DNA from: G020354785 sp964461435
GTDB taxonomy: Bacteria > Bacteroidota > Bacteroidia > Bacteroidales > UBA10428
NCBI GenBank assembly: GCA_964461435.1
Contig: CAYWUI010000011.1
Coordinates: 9,910 to 73,909 of the forward strand
Length of the DNA: 64,000 nucleotides
Reading direction: 5' to 3'
Position 1 is the stretch's first letter. The number at the start of each line of letters is the position of its first letter. Positions 43,414-53,442 of this stretch are shown piece after piece. A program made the position numbers and the translations under genes. The notes under the pieces were generated by a model, which searched no databases, was not told the DNA's origin, and saw nothing but the letters and a program-made list of their open reading frames with translations.

Positions 43414-44067
43414 TCAAAACATAATTCCTAGTCTCAATGATAAAAAGCTGAGTGTTTCTTTGGAATTTTCACTCTTCAGTACATCAATAAAGCCGTTATT
43501 AAAAATAATACCGCCTGTAAGTTCTGTATTGCCACCCAGTGAATATTCAAGTCCTCCCCCAAAGAAATAAGATAAATTAAGGAGGTTCATCTCGTCACTT
43601 ATGTTCTCCTTGTCAAGTTGATTGCCTGTGGCATCTGCCCTTGCTTTAATGTTAATCTGGGGTGTAAAGCCCAGCTGTGCAAAAAAAGTGAAATAGCCTA
43701 TCTGGCTGGTTTTGAATTTTAAACCTATAGGGACAGACACATATTGTAATCTGTAGTCGACCGTGGTATGCGGACTTAATATTTGTTCTGCTTCAGCAGT
43801 CTTTATTGTAATTGAGTCTTTAAATAATAGATTTCCCCCGATATTTGATATTGAAATGCCCGAAGTAAATGCATAATTTTTTGCGAAATACTTGTTCATA
43901 ATCAGGCCGCCATTTATGCCAATCCTGAAGCCATCCCTGTCAATATTCTTGGCATCCGGACTAAGCCATGATAATTGAGGCTCGACAAATACCCCGAATC
44001 TTAAGTCCTGACTCCGGATACTTAAAAAACTTAAAAAAAATATACTGCCGATAATTACTTTCTTCAT
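43414..44067 (-). CDS. PorT-like outer-membrane beta-barrel protein
   Basis: Signal peptide MKKVIIGSIFFLSFLSIRSQ, then about eight amphipathic beta-strands with alternating hydrophobic residues (F-G-V-F-V-E-P-Q-L-S-W, Y-V-S-V-P-I-G-L-K-F-K, F-F-G-G-G-L-E-Y-S-L-G), ending with the typical terminal strand L-S-L-R-L-G-I-M-F. This is the small outer-membrane barrel (PorT/OmpA-barrel) family, of which PorT serves type IX secretion; most members have unknown roles. On the minus strand CAAAAATA (TATTTTTG) at 44103-44096 is a possible -7 element. Confidence 0.82.
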   Translation of the reverse strand: MKKVIIGSIFFLSFLSIRSQDLRFGVFVEPQLSWLSPDAKNIDRDGFRIGINGGLIMNKYFAKNYAFTSGISISNIGGNLLFKDSITIKTAEAEQILSPHTTVDYRLQYVSVPIGLKFKTSQIGYFTFFAQLGFTPQINIKARADATGNQLDKENISDEMNLLNLSYFFGGGLEYSLGGNTELTGGIIFNNGFIDVLKSENSKETLSFLSLRLGIMF

Positions 44068-44239
44068 AATTTTTATGTTAACTGCGTTACCAATACAAAA
44101 ATAGATAAAAATTTTTCACATAACGGATTAATACAGGTATTGATTTTAATACTATATTGTTGATAAGTCAGTATATTAATAATAGAATATGATTCTTTTC
44201 GTTTATTTTGTACTTATTATTTGAAATTATTACGGACAA

Positions 44240-45247
44240 ATGAAACCAAAAGCAATTATTTCAATATTTATATTATTAGTTCTGTTTTCCTGCAGAAGAG
44301 ACAGGCATGACATTGATATATCAAATATTGATGTTAATATTAAAATTAAGAGGTTTGAGAAAGATATGTTTGAGATCGACCCTTCCCATATAGAAGAACA
44401 TATTGGTCAGCTGGAAAAGGATTATGGCCGTTTTTTTCAAATATTCAACTACAGGATCATAAATATAGGCAGCAGCAGGAATCCGGAATATCCGGAACTA
44501 CTAAGATTATTTGTTACCAATTACCTGAACTACAGATTATATGAACGAACAATGGAAGTTTATCCTGATCTGGATAAGTTATCAGAAGGATTAACCGGGT
44601 GCTTTAAACGATACAAATATTATTTTGATGAAAAGCCGGTACCCGAAATCATTACATATATATCAGGATTAAACCAGTCGGTAGTATCTGATGAAAATAT
44701 ACTGGCTATCGGGCTGGATAAATATCTGGGTGCTGATGAGGACTTTTATAAACAGGTGGACGGATTTTATGAATATATGATAATGAATATGCACAGGGAC
44801 AAGATTTTATCGGATTGCATGAGGCTTTGGGCTTCGACTGAATTTGAATTTAATGATTCTGTAAATAACCTTATCAGTAATATGATCTATGAGGGGAAGG
44901 TAATGTACTTTGTGAATGCAATGCTTCCATACCAGGCCGATACTTTAAAGTGGGGATTTACGGGGTTGCAGATGACCTTCTGCAGGAACAATGAGAAGCA
45001 GATGTGGACCTATATAATCGAGAATAAGATGGTATTTGATACTGACAAGTTCAGGATCAACCAGTTTATAAGGGAAGGACCTTTTACAAAGGATTTTACC
45101 AGGGAGTCCCCTGCAAGGGCGGCTGCATGGCTTGGGTATAATATTGTTGATGCATATATGAAAAGACATCAAAAGCTTACCCTTCGTGAGCTAATGTATG
45201 AAGATGATTATATGAAAATCCTTAATGAGTCGGGCTATAATCCTTGA
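44240..45247 (+). CDS. gldB: Gliding-motility lipoprotein GldB
   Basis: Lipoprotein signal (L-V-L-F-S-C, Cys18), then the GldB pattern: I-K-R-F-E-K-D-M-F-E-I-D, L-E-K-D-Y-G-x-F-F and a long helical domain with I-T-Y-I-S-G-L-N and L-A-I-G-L-D-K-Y-L-G. The fold is related to DUF2268 zincin-like proteins. GldB is needed for gliding in Flavobacterium and is also found in non-gliding Bacteroidota with type IX secretion. Here it supports the T9SS signal seen in the GH5 remnant. Single gene. Confidence 0.9.
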   Translation: MKPKAIISIFILLVLFSCRRDRHDIDISNIDVNIKIKRFEKDMFEIDPSHIEEHIGQLEKDYGRFFQIFNYRIINIGSSRNPEYPELLRLFVTNYLNYRLYERTMEVYPDLDKLSEGLTGCFKRYKYYFDEKPVPEIITYISGLNQSVVSDENILAIGLDKYLGADEDFYKQVDGFYEYMIMNMHRDKILSDCMRLWASTEFEFNDSVNNLISNMIYEGKVMYFVNAMLPYQADTLKWGFTGLQMTFCRNNEKQMWTYIIENKMVFDTDKFRINQFIREGPFTKDFTRESPARAAAWLGYNIVDAYMKRHQKLTLRELMYEDDYMKILNESGYNP

Positions 45248-45321
45248 TAATTACAGGTCCACAGAAGCTCTTGTCTTCCGAAATACCTGTTATGCAGGGA
45301 CGGTCAGCGAAGGGGGACGCT

Positions 45322-46185
45322 CTATTTCGACGGTTCCATATGTATGGTGGCTTCTATTCCAAGTTCTTCCTTAATAGTGGTTTCAATTTCAGTAGCAATA
45401 TTATGGACTTTTTCAAAAACATAGTCTTTTGGCAATTTTATATGAAAGGTTATTTCCGTATGGTTTCCGTATGTGTGAATATGAACGTGATGTATGTCCG
45501 TTTCCTTATTAGCCACCCGGTTTGAGATTTTTTTTATTTTATCTATTAGCTCACCGTCAGGTGTCTCGCCAATAAGAGGACTTATTCCTTCTCTTAATAT
45601 CTCATAGGCCGCATAGAATATCAGGAGCGCTACTATGATTCCCAGTGCTCCGTCAATCCACCAGTAGTATTTTCCCAGGAATATCCCTGCCAGCACAACG
45701 ACTGATGATATTGCGTCACTGCGGTGGTGCCAGGCGTCAGCTTTTAAAGATTTTAATTTCGTCTTTTTACCGGCCCAAAAAGCATACTGGGCGAGCAGTT
45801 CTTTGGAAACAATTGAAATGATAGTTATGATAATTGCTATTGCGCCATATGCTGCCTTCTCTTTATTTTTTATTTTTTCCAGGCTGTTAATAAAGAAGTC
45901 AAATCCTATTAATGCCAGTATGACACCTATAATCACAGAAGCAATAAGTTCGGCCCGCCCATGGCCGAAAGGATGTTCCCTGTCAGCAGGCTTGTTTGAT
46001 ATTTTTACTCCGATTATTATTATTACTGAGCTGATGCTGTCGGATAAGGTGTGCCATGCATCAGCTATTATGGCTATTGAGCTGGAAACTATTCCTGCCC
46101 AGTATTTCAGGATGAACAGCAGTGTATTGATAATAATGGAAATCCATCCCTCAAGATAGGCGTACTTGTTCTGCTGTCTGTTCAT
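45322..46185 (-). CDS. Cation diffusion facilitator (zinc-type)
   Basis: 287 residues with six transmembrane helices and a cytoplasmic C-terminal domain rich in His (D-I-H-H-V-H-I-H-T-Y-G). The metal site motifs are H-T-L-S-D in helix 2 (A-W-H-T-L-S-D-S) and H-H-R-S-D in helix 5, both HxxxD, the pattern of Zn/Cd exporters and not the DxxxD of Mn exporters. It exports divalent metal from the cytoplasm by proton exchange. Nickel export is possible but not indicated. Its stop is 75 bases from gldB's. Confidence 0.9.
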   Translation of the reverse strand: MNRQQNKYAYLEGWISIIINTLLFILKYWAGIVSSSIAIIADAWHTLSDSISSVIIIIGVKISNKPADREHPFGHGRAELIASVIIGVILALIGFDFFINSLEKIKNKEKAAYGAIAIIITIISIVSKELLAQYAFWAGKKTKLKSLKADAWHHRSDAISSVVVLAGIFLGKYYWWIDGALGIIVALLIFYAAYEILREGISPLIGETPDGELIDKIKKISNRVANKETDIHHVHIHTYGNHTEITFHIKLPKDYVFEKVHNIATEIETTIKEELGIEATIHMEPSK

Positions 46186-46200
46186 TTTAGTTATTAAATA

Positions 46201-47265
46201 TTATCCAAGAATAAAAATGTCCCCGGTTTCAGGAACTGAAAACCTGCTTTTCAAATTATTTAATGAGGCCTTTTCATTGGCAAAGTTTTCAAGCTCCCTG
46301 CCGCTTAAAACTTTCTGGTTATAGATTTTATTATCCTCATATCCGCTGTAATGAACAAGCTTCACCTGAAGTATGCCGGTTTTTCCTATGAAATCAATAA
46401 TACTGAAAGGAATTTTTGATAAATCTGAATTATCAGACAGAAATTCATCGAAGTAGGAATGTTTTGCAGCATCGTAGCTTCTTTCAAGCTGGGGAGCTAT
46501 AAGGTGAGAAAGATAAATTTCTTTTTTCCATTGTGCCAGGTATTTGCTTTCGGAGCTGCTTCCGGGCATAGTCGCAATGATACTTTCATGATTTGATTTC
46601 GGATATGAGAACCTGTTATTACAGTCTATATAGATTACATTTGCATCTTTAAGAAACCGGTAGTCTTTTTTTCTCAGGAGGGGGCATAACATATCACCGG
46701 TGAAGACCGCTTTTGAATGTACCCCGTTTTCAATAACTTCAAATACCAGCAATGACGCCCCGAAAGCCGATTCGCCGTGAAAAACGGGAAATGCCGTTAC
46801 CTGAAGGTCATCAACCTCATCCATTGTTGTTGTGACTCCCGGTTTAAGTTCTTTAAAATCAATTATATGATCAAGATGGGGATATGACTGCCGCACAAAT
46901 TCCCAGCACGGACCTGTGGCATAAAGAGGGTATTTTCTTTTTTTGTCATATTTATAATAGTAACTCTGGGCAATCCAGTCAACACCCAGTGAATGATCCA
47001 TGTGGGGATGGGTCAGTACAATGGTCTCGGGAATCCTGTTTTCATGCCTTATAATATAGGAGGCAGTGTTGTTGCCTGCATCAACCAGCACTTCCCACCT
47101 TACGGATTCTGACGTGAACTCTTCGCTGTCTGACATTATAATTGAAAACGAAGCGTTTGACAAATCATCCGGATTTGCTGCCGAATAAAACGGATGTTCC
47201 GAACCTATAAATAGAGGCCATGCATTAGCCCGGCCGTTAGTGCGAATAAAATATTTATTTTTCAT
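46201..47265 (-). CDS. MBL-fold metallo-hydrolase
   Basis: 354 residues, no signal peptide. The metallo-beta-lactamase signature H-P-H-M-D-H (T-H-P-H-M-D-H-S-L-G) is present, with later metal ligands H (F-H-G-E-S-A-F) and D (F-T-G-D-M). The order and the S-A-F-G-A-S-L-L-V-F-E segment fit the cyclic-phosphodiesterase/RNase-Z-like branch. Substrate unknown. Fifteen bases separate it from the CDF gene downstream, suggesting one transcript. Confidence 0.85.
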   Translation of the reverse strand: MKNKYFIRTNGRANAWPLFIGSEHPFYSAANPDDLSNASFSIIMSDSEEFTSESVRWEVLVDAGNNTASYIIRHENRIPETIVLTHPHMDHSLGVDWIAQSYYYKYDKKRKYPLYATGPCWEFVRQSYPHLDHIIDFKELKPGVTTTMDEVDDLQVTAFPVFHGESAFGASLLVFEVIENGVHSKAVFTGDMLCPLLRKKDYRFLKDANVIYIDCNNRFSYPKSNHESIIATMPGSSSESKYLAQWKKEIYLSHLIAPQLERSYDAAKHSYFDEFLSDNSDLSKIPFSIIDFIGKTGILQVKLVHYSGYEDNKIYNQKVLSGRELENFANEKASLNNLKSRFSVPETGDIFILG

Positions 47266-47439
47266 ATTGTAATGCTTATTTTTTCAATTTTGCAGGTTAA
47301 TGTCATGTTTATTGAACTATGCGAATATAAAAATAAATCAGATAACCAGACGATTTTGATTTAAAAGTTGCGGAAAGTTATTTTAGTTCATTCAGCGGCG
47401 AAGACATCAAGGTTGAGTCTTTTAACCTGCATATGATGC

Positions 47440-48891
47440 TTATTGTGAGAATATATCTTTAATTTCTGAATCACTTAATGAGCGGTTATAAATATAAATA
47501 TCATCAATATACCCTTTATAATATTCGGCATACTGCGCATTGCTTTCATCCCAGGTGGCAATTTTCAAGCTGTCACTGTTATTATTGAATGTAGAATACG
47601 AATCATTTGCTTCTTTAACCCTCTCGCCGTTAATATATAGTCTCATTTTATGTTCTATCCTGTCGAAAACTGCAGTAAAATGGAACCAGGTCTTGAGACC
47701 GGGAATGTTATATCCAAGAAAATGATGTACACTGTTATCCCCAGCAGATTCGGCATATACCCTTCCAATATCTTCAATATATATGAGATACTCTCTGTTG
47801 GCAAATCCCTCTGTGTGCGTACCTCCTTTATGCATAACCGGAGTGTAACGGTTCGTTATTATATCCATATTTAACCATAGAGCAATTGTTAATTGATTTG
47901 AGGGATTTAAGGTTGAACTGCCAGGTATAGATATATAATCATTAATTCCATCAAAATAATATGCGCTATTTGGATTTTCTTTTCTGTCTGGCACCAGAGT
48001 TGCCCCATATACAATTCCATTATTATTATTGCCGCTCATGTCGTCTGCATTTCCGTTAAACGGGTAATATGCAACTGGTCCGGCTTCAGGTTCGGATTCA
48101 TTTTTAAGTAATACTATCAGGGATTTGTTGTTATAGTATTTTAATGAATCACCTGTAAATAATTCATTGTATGGATAATAACCTGGTTTAAATATATTTA
48201 TCTCATAATTATTGTAAATATTCCTTACAGATATATTATTTGTCACAGCTTCAATATAGTTATTATATAAAGTATCGGTATTATGTGTAATAACCAGTTC
48301 GGCATCAGTCATTTCATAATTCTTGACTGCGTTGTTGTATACAAGAACACCTAAATAAAAGCTAATTAAATCATTAATTTCGAAACCGAACGAAACATAT
48401 CCGAAGTCCTCCGGCCCTGAACCTATAACGCTTATTACTTCGGGAACAACTTTTGTTGCCTCGTCTTTTTTTATCTGAAATTCTATTGGCAGGGTATTAT
48501 CGACCAGATAAGCCTTGTTTGACGATTCTAACGGTGATGCATACAGGATTGAATCCGAGGAGTTAATTAAAAAGAACTTTGTGAGTTTATATAAGCCAAT
48601 ATTTAAAGACAGGGGCTCGCTTATATAATCATTACTAAATTTATAAATAGCAATTTTTTTTAGTTCGTATACCAGTTCCCCATCTTCATTTTCAATGCTA
48701 ACCAGTGCGGCGGAGATTTTATCCAAATTATCATCACAAGCAGTACTTTTAAGGTCTGCATTGTTCTGAACCACAGAAACACCAAATTCAACTTTACCCT
48801 TCCAAGTTTGGTCTCCATTTGTTTCGTCTTTAGTACAGGTATTTAAAGCGATAAGACAAAATATGCCGATTAAGATCATTACATTTTTCAT
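47440..48891 (-). CDS. LamG/concanavalin-domain lipoprotein
   Basis: Starting at 48891 gives a clean lipoprotein signal (M-K-N-V-M-I-L-I-G then A-L-N-T-C-T-K-D). An in-frame ATG at 48930 is possible but would overlap the -7 element at 48928-48935. Residues ~25-240 form an unassigned beta-rich domain, with repeated Y-N-N-Y segments. Residues ~265-480 form a LamG/concanavalin-like lectin domain (A-Y-Y-P-F-N-G-N-A-D-D-M-S-G-N and Y-F-D-G-I-N-D-Y-I-S-I-P). The domain usually binds glycans or proteins at the cell surface. Confidence 0.82.
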   Translation of the reverse strand: MKNVMILIGIFCLIALNTCTKDETNGDQTWKGKVEFGVSVVQNNADLKSTACDDNLDKISAALVSIENEDGELVYELKKIAIYKFSNDYISEPLSLNIGLYKLTKFFLINSSDSILYASPLESSNKAYLVDNTLPIEFQIKKDEATKVVPEVISVIGSGPEDFGYVSFGFEINDLISFYLGVLVYNNAVKNYEMTDAELVITHNTDTLYNNYIEAVTNNISVRNIYNNYEINIFKPGYYPYNELFTGDSLKYYNNKSLIVLLKNESEPEAGPVAYYPFNGNADDMSGNNNNGIVYGATLVPDRKENPNSAYYFDGINDYISIPGSSTLNPSNQLTIALWLNMDIITNRYTPVMHKGGTHTEGFANREYLIYIEDIGRVYAESAGDNSVHHFLGYNIPGLKTWFHFTAVFDRIEHKMRLYINGERVKEANDSYSTFNNNSDSLKIATWDESNAQYAEYYKGYIDDIYIYNRSLSDSEIKDIFSQ

Positions 48892-48927
48892 AGTAACAAA
48901 TATTTTAATTACCAGTAACTTAACTAT

Positions 48928-48935
48928 CAAATTTA
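48928..48935 (-). promoter_or_regulatory. Candidate -7 element for the LamG lipoprotein
   Basis: The minus strand reads TAAATTTG, a perfect TAnnTTTG, 36 bases before the chosen start codon at 48891. It argues against the longer start at 48930. Confidence 0.5.
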
Positions 48936-49027
48936 CGAAAAAAAAATAATGAGGTTGTCATGATTAATCAATTAAATTGTATAATTAGTCAAATTTGCAA
49001 GGAAGTACATTACAAATCTATACCTCG

Positions 49028-49753
49028 TTACTTAATTGCGGTAACGTACAAGGAGCCTGCTATTTCTTTTAGCAGTGGGATTTTTTCACAAGCATTGCCC
49101 AATGATGATATTAAACTTATTAGGGATTTGGGAATAGCAGGGTGAAGGAAATCAAAAGGTATTATTTTTACCTGTTTAAATCCTGTTTTTACTAATAATT
49201 TTTTTAGCTTTCTCCTGAAGAAAGCAGTCTCATCGGGCGAATCCCCTGCCAGTCTTTTTAAGAAACGTATGTTTTTCTGCAGGGCAATTTGAGGATTCAT
49301 CATATTAGGTTCCGTAAAAGCTATTTTTCCTCCACTTTTTAGTACTCTGTATATTTCATTAACTGCGGAACCAATTTGAAGGTGGTGAAGGACAGAACTT
49401 CCGATTATATAATCAAACTGGTTATTCTTAAAACTCATGGAATATGCGTTATCAACAAGTAACCTCACATTAGGTGCCTTGATGCTCTCTTTAGCGGCAT
49501 TTATCAGATCAGGTGATATGTCAATAGCAGTAATGTCAGCCCCGGTTTTAATAATTTCTTTCGTGAAGTATCCTGTCCCGCATCCCAACTCAAGGACTTT
49601 ACTTGCAGGCAGTATAAAATGGGTGAGCATTTTAACTCTTCGCTTCCACCTTTCCTTACCGGCAGGCGATTCCCAGTTCCACACTTCTCCGGCACCTTTT
49701 TCCAGAAGGTATTTGCCGTGTTTAATTTCGTTTTCCAGTCGGCTATTGCTCAT
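49028..49753 (-). CDS. Class I SAM-dependent methyltransferase
   Basis: 241 residues with the SAM-binding motif V-L-E-L-G-C-G-T-G-Y-F-T-K, D-I-S-P-D-L (motif II), V-L-H-H-L and L-K-S-G-G-K-I-A-F-T-E-P. Probably a small-molecule, lipid or glycan methyltransferase; the substrate is unknown. Transcribed 26 bases after the methyltransferase-glycosyltransferase fusion, so the two presumably act on the same product (inference). Confidence 0.85.
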   Translation of the reverse strand: MSNSRLENEIKHGKYLLEKGAGEVWNWESPAGKERWKRRVKMLTHFILPASKVLELGCGTGYFTKEIIKTGADITAIDISPDLINAAKESIKAPNVRLLVDNAYSMSFKNNQFDYIIGSSVLHHLQIGSAVNEIYRVLKSGGKIAFTEPNMMNPQIALQKNIRFLKRLAGDSPDETAFFRRKLKKLLVKTGFKQVKIIPFDFLHPAIPKSLISLISSLGNACEKIPLLKEIAGSLYVTAIK

Positions 49754-49779
49754 ACCATGAATATTGATATATATTAATA

Positions 49780-51186
49780 TTATTTGAATTTTATTTTCAA
49801 TGCAGCAAAAATGCTCATTTTTATTAAAAGCCAGCCATGTTTAAACCGGCTGATTTGCGTAGTACCATATTGTCTTTCTTTGTACCTGACGATTATCTCC
49901 GATATCTTTAAATTCAGCTTAGCTGCACCAAATAATAAATCAAAATCACCAAAAGGATCAAAATCACCGAAATATTTTCTGTTTTCTTTTATCTTCAGGT
50001 AATCTTCTCTGAACAGTACTTTTGTCCCACAAAGGGTGTCCTTTAAACGCTGGCCCAGAAGATAGGAAAAAAACCAGCTAAAAAATTTATTACCGAGCAG
50101 GTTTAAAAATCTCATGGCTTGTTTTTCTCGTGGATACACAAGGCGGCAGCCATTTATAAACTCTCCCTTGTTTTGTGCCAGGGCTTTATAGAACTTGGGC
50201 ATATCTTCAGGGGGTGTCGTTAAATCGGCATCAAGAATCATGAGTATATCTCCCGTAGCTCTTTCAAATCCTTCCCGAACGGCATTTCCTTTGCCTTTCC
50301 CGGTCTGCTTAAATACAACAATATCAAGATTGTTGTACTTGTTCTTAACTCTTAGCATTTCTTCATAAGTACCATCATGGGAGTTACCTTCCACAAAGAT
50401 AAATTGTCGTGATTTGCCAAATTCCGGAGTGCAGGTAATGGCATTTTTGATATTTCCCATTTCGTTTCTTGCCGGTATTATTAATGATACACTATAATCA
50501 CGTATTTCATGAATTATGGGCCGTGCAATAACAAAATTCACTAATCCCATGTAGTTGAAAAAAGGCAGGTTAACCAGGATTTTGTTAAAAATAAAATTAA
50601 TAACCGGGATATACTTTGGAAACAGTATCTTTCTTTCATTCTTCACAACCTGAAATCCTTCGAGTTCCAAAAGGCTAAAAATATCACCATGAGACAGCCA
50701 GTTCGGATTGGGTGATCTCTGTTTTAATCCTAAGAATTCAAAAAATCTCAGTACAGGTTCCCAGATAAAGTTATAATTTGAGATAATAATGCGTGTATTA
50801 TTATTGCATAATTTCCTGATATTCTTAAGGGCAGTCTGTACATCCCATAATATATGCAGAAGATCTGAAAGGATGATATAATCGAATTTATCATTCAGCT
50901 TTAAATCTTCAATATCATCTTTGTAAAAAAGAAGATCCTGAAAATTTTTCCTTGCAATTGAGATCATGTTCTCTGAGAAATCAATGCCTACTCCGTAAGA
51001 AGGGTCTGTTGACTTTAATAATTTACCTGTCCCGCATCCAACTTCCAGCACCCTTGATTTTTTTGGAATAATAAATGAATAATATTTTTCAATACATTTG
51101 TGATAAAATCTGTTTCTTTTTTCCCATTTTATTCTTGAACCAGCTATTGAATCAAAGTATTCAACTATTTTTTGTTTTGAGTTCAT
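49780..51186 (-). CDS. Methyltransferase-family 2 glycosyltransferase fusion
   Basis: 468 residues with two domains. Residues ~1-200 are a class I SAM methyltransferase (V-L-E-V-G-C-G-T-G-K-L-L, G-I-D-F-S, I-L-S-D-L-L-H). Residues ~230-468 are a GT2/DPM1-like transferase (V-S-L-I-I-P-A-R-N-E-M-G-N-I, V-E-G-N-S-H-D-G-T, I-L-D-A-D-L-T-T-P-P-E, L-C-G-T-K-V). The GT half resembles polyprenyl-phosphate mannosyltransferases that charge a lipid carrier. The ArnT-like membrane glycosyltransferase divergent from it could use such a donor. Start with the minus-strand TATGTTTG at 51262-51255 as possible -7 element. Confidence 0.88.
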   Translation of the reverse strand: MNSKQKIVEYFDSIAGSRIKWEKRNRFYHKCIEKYYSFIIPKKSRVLEVGCGTGKLLKSTDPSYGVGIDFSENMISIARKNFQDLLFYKDDIEDLKLNDKFDYIILSDLLHILWDVQTALKNIRKLCNNNTRIIISNYNFIWEPVLRFFEFLGLKQRSPNPNWLSHGDIFSLLELEGFQVVKNERKILFPKYIPVINFIFNKILVNLPFFNYMGLVNFVIARPIIHEIRDYSVSLIIPARNEMGNIKNAITCTPEFGKSRQFIFVEGNSHDGTYEEMLRVKNKYNNLDIVVFKQTGKGKGNAVREGFERATGDILMILDADLTTPPEDMPKFYKALAQNKGEFINGCRLVYPREKQAMRFLNLLGNKFFSWFFSYLLGQRLKDTLCGTKVLFREDYLKIKENRKYFGDFDPFGDFDLLFGAAKLNLKISEIIVRYKERQYGTTQISRFKHGWLLIKMSIFAALKIKFK

Positions 51187-51277
51187 AATTATGTATAAAT
51201 TCTTAAAAATAAAAATTTTAATTTGATTAATACATTATTTAAATTTATCACTGACAAACATAATAGAATTTTAGCTT

Positions 51278-51285
51278 TACTTTTG
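51278..51285 (+). promoter_or_regulatory. Candidate -7 element for the membrane glycosyltransferase
   Basis: TACTTTTG matches TAnnTTTG, 28 bases before ATG 51314. No clear -33 box. Confidence 0.4.
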
Positions 51286-51313
51286 AATTATTTTAAAATT
51301 AATCGCATACATT

Positions 51314-53359
51314 ATGTCACGAAAAATAAAAGGATCTGAAAAGACCAAATCTAAATCAGGAGATATAATTCATAAATATAATGATGATCCAATATCTCAA
51401 CCCGGAGGTCTCATTTCAGCGCTTGACAGGTTTTTTGGCAGAAATCAGTTTGTCTTTTTTATAATTTCACTAATTCTTACGGTTATTATAGGAATTTATC
51501 TTTTCGATGTTAAGATAAGTACGGGTGGTGATGATTCGAGCTATATTGAAGCGGCCAAAAAATTTATCGACGGAAAGAGGTTCCCGAGCTGGCATGGTGC
51601 ATTCTACCCCATATTCCTTGGTTTGCTGATGCTTATTTTCGGAGTTAAAATCATTGTTTTCAAAATCTTTTCGTTTTTATTTATTGTCGGATATTTAATA
51701 TTATTCTATTATACATTTAAAAATAAAATTCCTGTAACTATATTAATAATCACTTTATTAATATTAGCAATCAATTCTCAAATATTATATTTTGGAAGCC
51801 AAACATATAGTGAAGCACTCTATTTATTCCTGCAGGCTTTAACGTTTTTTGTTTTTGTACGATTTATGGATAAGATGAATGAGTCACCTCTCAATTATTT
51901 CAGACTCTGGAAGATATGGCTGATATTTGGATTCCTGATTTTCCTGATGAGTATTACAAGAAATATAGGGATAATAATGCTATTGGCATTATTTTTTTAT
52001 TTGCTTATAGATAAAAAATTTTATGCCGCAGCTTTTACTTTTATTTCTTACCTTGTTTTTCGCATTCCTTTCAACCTATATAAAAGCCTGGTATGGAATA
52101 TAAGAATAGCTGAAACCGGAGGGCAGTTAAATGAAATTCTGCTTAAAAACCCTTATAATAAAGCAGAAGGAACTGAAGACTTTGCTGGCATGGTTACCCG
52201 TTTTGTGGAGAATTCCAGGATTTATTTATCCAAACACTTTATTATTACAATCGGATTAAAGAATCCTGCGTATACCGGTACAAGCATAATACCGGTGATA
52301 ATAGTAATTTTATTATTCTTTATGGCATTATATTTTGCGTTCAGGCATAATAAACTTATGCTCTTTATTGGTATATACCTTGGAGCAGCTGTCTGCGCGA
52401 CCTTTATTGCTTTACAGCAATCATGGGGACAGCTAAGAATGATAGTTATTTATATACCTTTTGTTATTTTATTTCTTTCATGGGGAATTTATCAGTTATC
52501 CAGGATTAGAGAAGTAAAAATAGCAGTAGAGATAATATTACTTTTAAGTCTTGGTATAATATTGTTTAAAACGAGTGGACAAACAGCGGACATGATTAAG
52601 GAAAATAAAAAAATTCTGGAAAAAAATTTAAAGGGGAATAAATACTACGGATTCACACCTGACTGGATTAACTTTCTGAGGATGAGTGAGTATGTGGGCA
52701 GAAAATATCCTGACAAGGTCGTCGCATCGCGTAAGCCTTCCATGTCATTCATTTATAGTAAAGGGAAAGAATTCTATCCTATTTACAGGATTCCTCTGGA
52801 AAATGCCGATACATTAATTCAAAATCTGAGAGAAAGATATGATGATTTATGTTTTATAGATAACAGTGAATTTGGAAAGAAAAATGTGCCGGGAAATGTT
52901 CAGATGAACTTCAAGAGAGTGAACCTGGCGTTTGTGGGCAAGGCAAATAAAACATATGGAATCTATAAAGTGCAGGATAATTATAAAGAATTTTTCTATA
53001 GTACTCTGGATAAATATAATGTTAATTACATAACTGAAGTTGATACATTTCTTCGGCAAATTTGCAAAGAAAAATGTTATGGAGTTTATCCCGATTCACT
53101 TATTAATATGTTAAAGAAAAATAAGGTCGATTATGTTATTATGGCCAGTTTAAGGGTAAATCCGAAGGAGAGGACAAACAGGACTCTTAATGCCGTAAAA
53201 AGATTTTTATATTACATTGAGCTAAAATATCCGGGAACATTTATAGAAGTGAGTTCGATACCTCCTCGTATCAAAGGTGAAAATCATGATGAAAAAGAGC
53301 CGGCATATCTATTAAAAGTTAATTACGATAAATACAATTCAGGTGACAGACTGTATTAA
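51314..53359 (+). CDS. ArnT/PMT-like membrane glycosyltransferase (GT39/GT83 type)
   Basis: 681 residues: a charged cytoplasmic start, then ~10-11 transmembrane helices between residues ~48 and 430, then a soluble C-terminal part of ~250 residues. The first external loop has G-G-D-D-S-S-Y-I-E-A-A, the acidic pair that is catalytic in dolichyl-phosphate-type GT-C enzymes, followed by H-G-A-F-Y-P-I-F-L-G. It probably moves a sugar from a polyprenyl-phosphate carrier to a periplasmic lipid or protein. It is divergent from the DPM1-like fusion, which could supply the donor (inference). Confidence 0.82.
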   Translation: MSRKIKGSEKTKSKSGDIIHKYNDDPISQPGGLISALDRFFGRNQFVFFIISLILTVIIGIYLFDVKISTGGDDSSYIEAAKKFIDGKRFPSWHGAFYPIFLGLLMLIFGVKIIVFKIFSFLFIVGYLILFYYTFKNKIPVTILIITLLILAINSQILYFGSQTYSEALYLFLQALTFFVFVRFMDKMNESPLNYFRLWKIWLIFGFLIFLMSITRNIGIIMLLALFFYLLIDKKFYAAAFTFISYLVFRIPFNLYKSLVWNIRIAETGGQLNEILLKNPYNKAEGTEDFAGMVTRFVENSRIYLSKHFIITIGLKNPAYTGTSIIPVIIVILLFFMALYFAFRHNKLMLFIGIYLGAAVCATFIALQQSWGQLRMIVIYIPFVILFLSWGIYQLSRIREVKIAVEIILLLSLGIILFKTSGQTADMIKENKKILEKNLKGNKYYGFTPDWINFLRMSEYVGRKYPDKVVASRKPSMSFIYSKGKEFYPIYRIPLENADTLIQNLRERYDDLCFIDNSEFGKKNVPGNVQMNFKRVNLAFVGKANKTYGIYKVQDNYKEFFYSTLDKYNVNYITEVDTFLRQICKEKCYGVYPDSLINMLKKNKVDYVIMASLRVNPKERTNRTLNAVKRFLYYIELKYPGTFIEVSSIPPRIKGENHDEKEPAYLLKVNYDKYNSGDRLY

Positions 53360-53442
53360 TCTAGCCCATAAGGGAATTTAAATATTAACTGCTATTTTTA
53401 TCAGTAAGAAATTATTTAATTTTTATATGAATATAATCTTAT

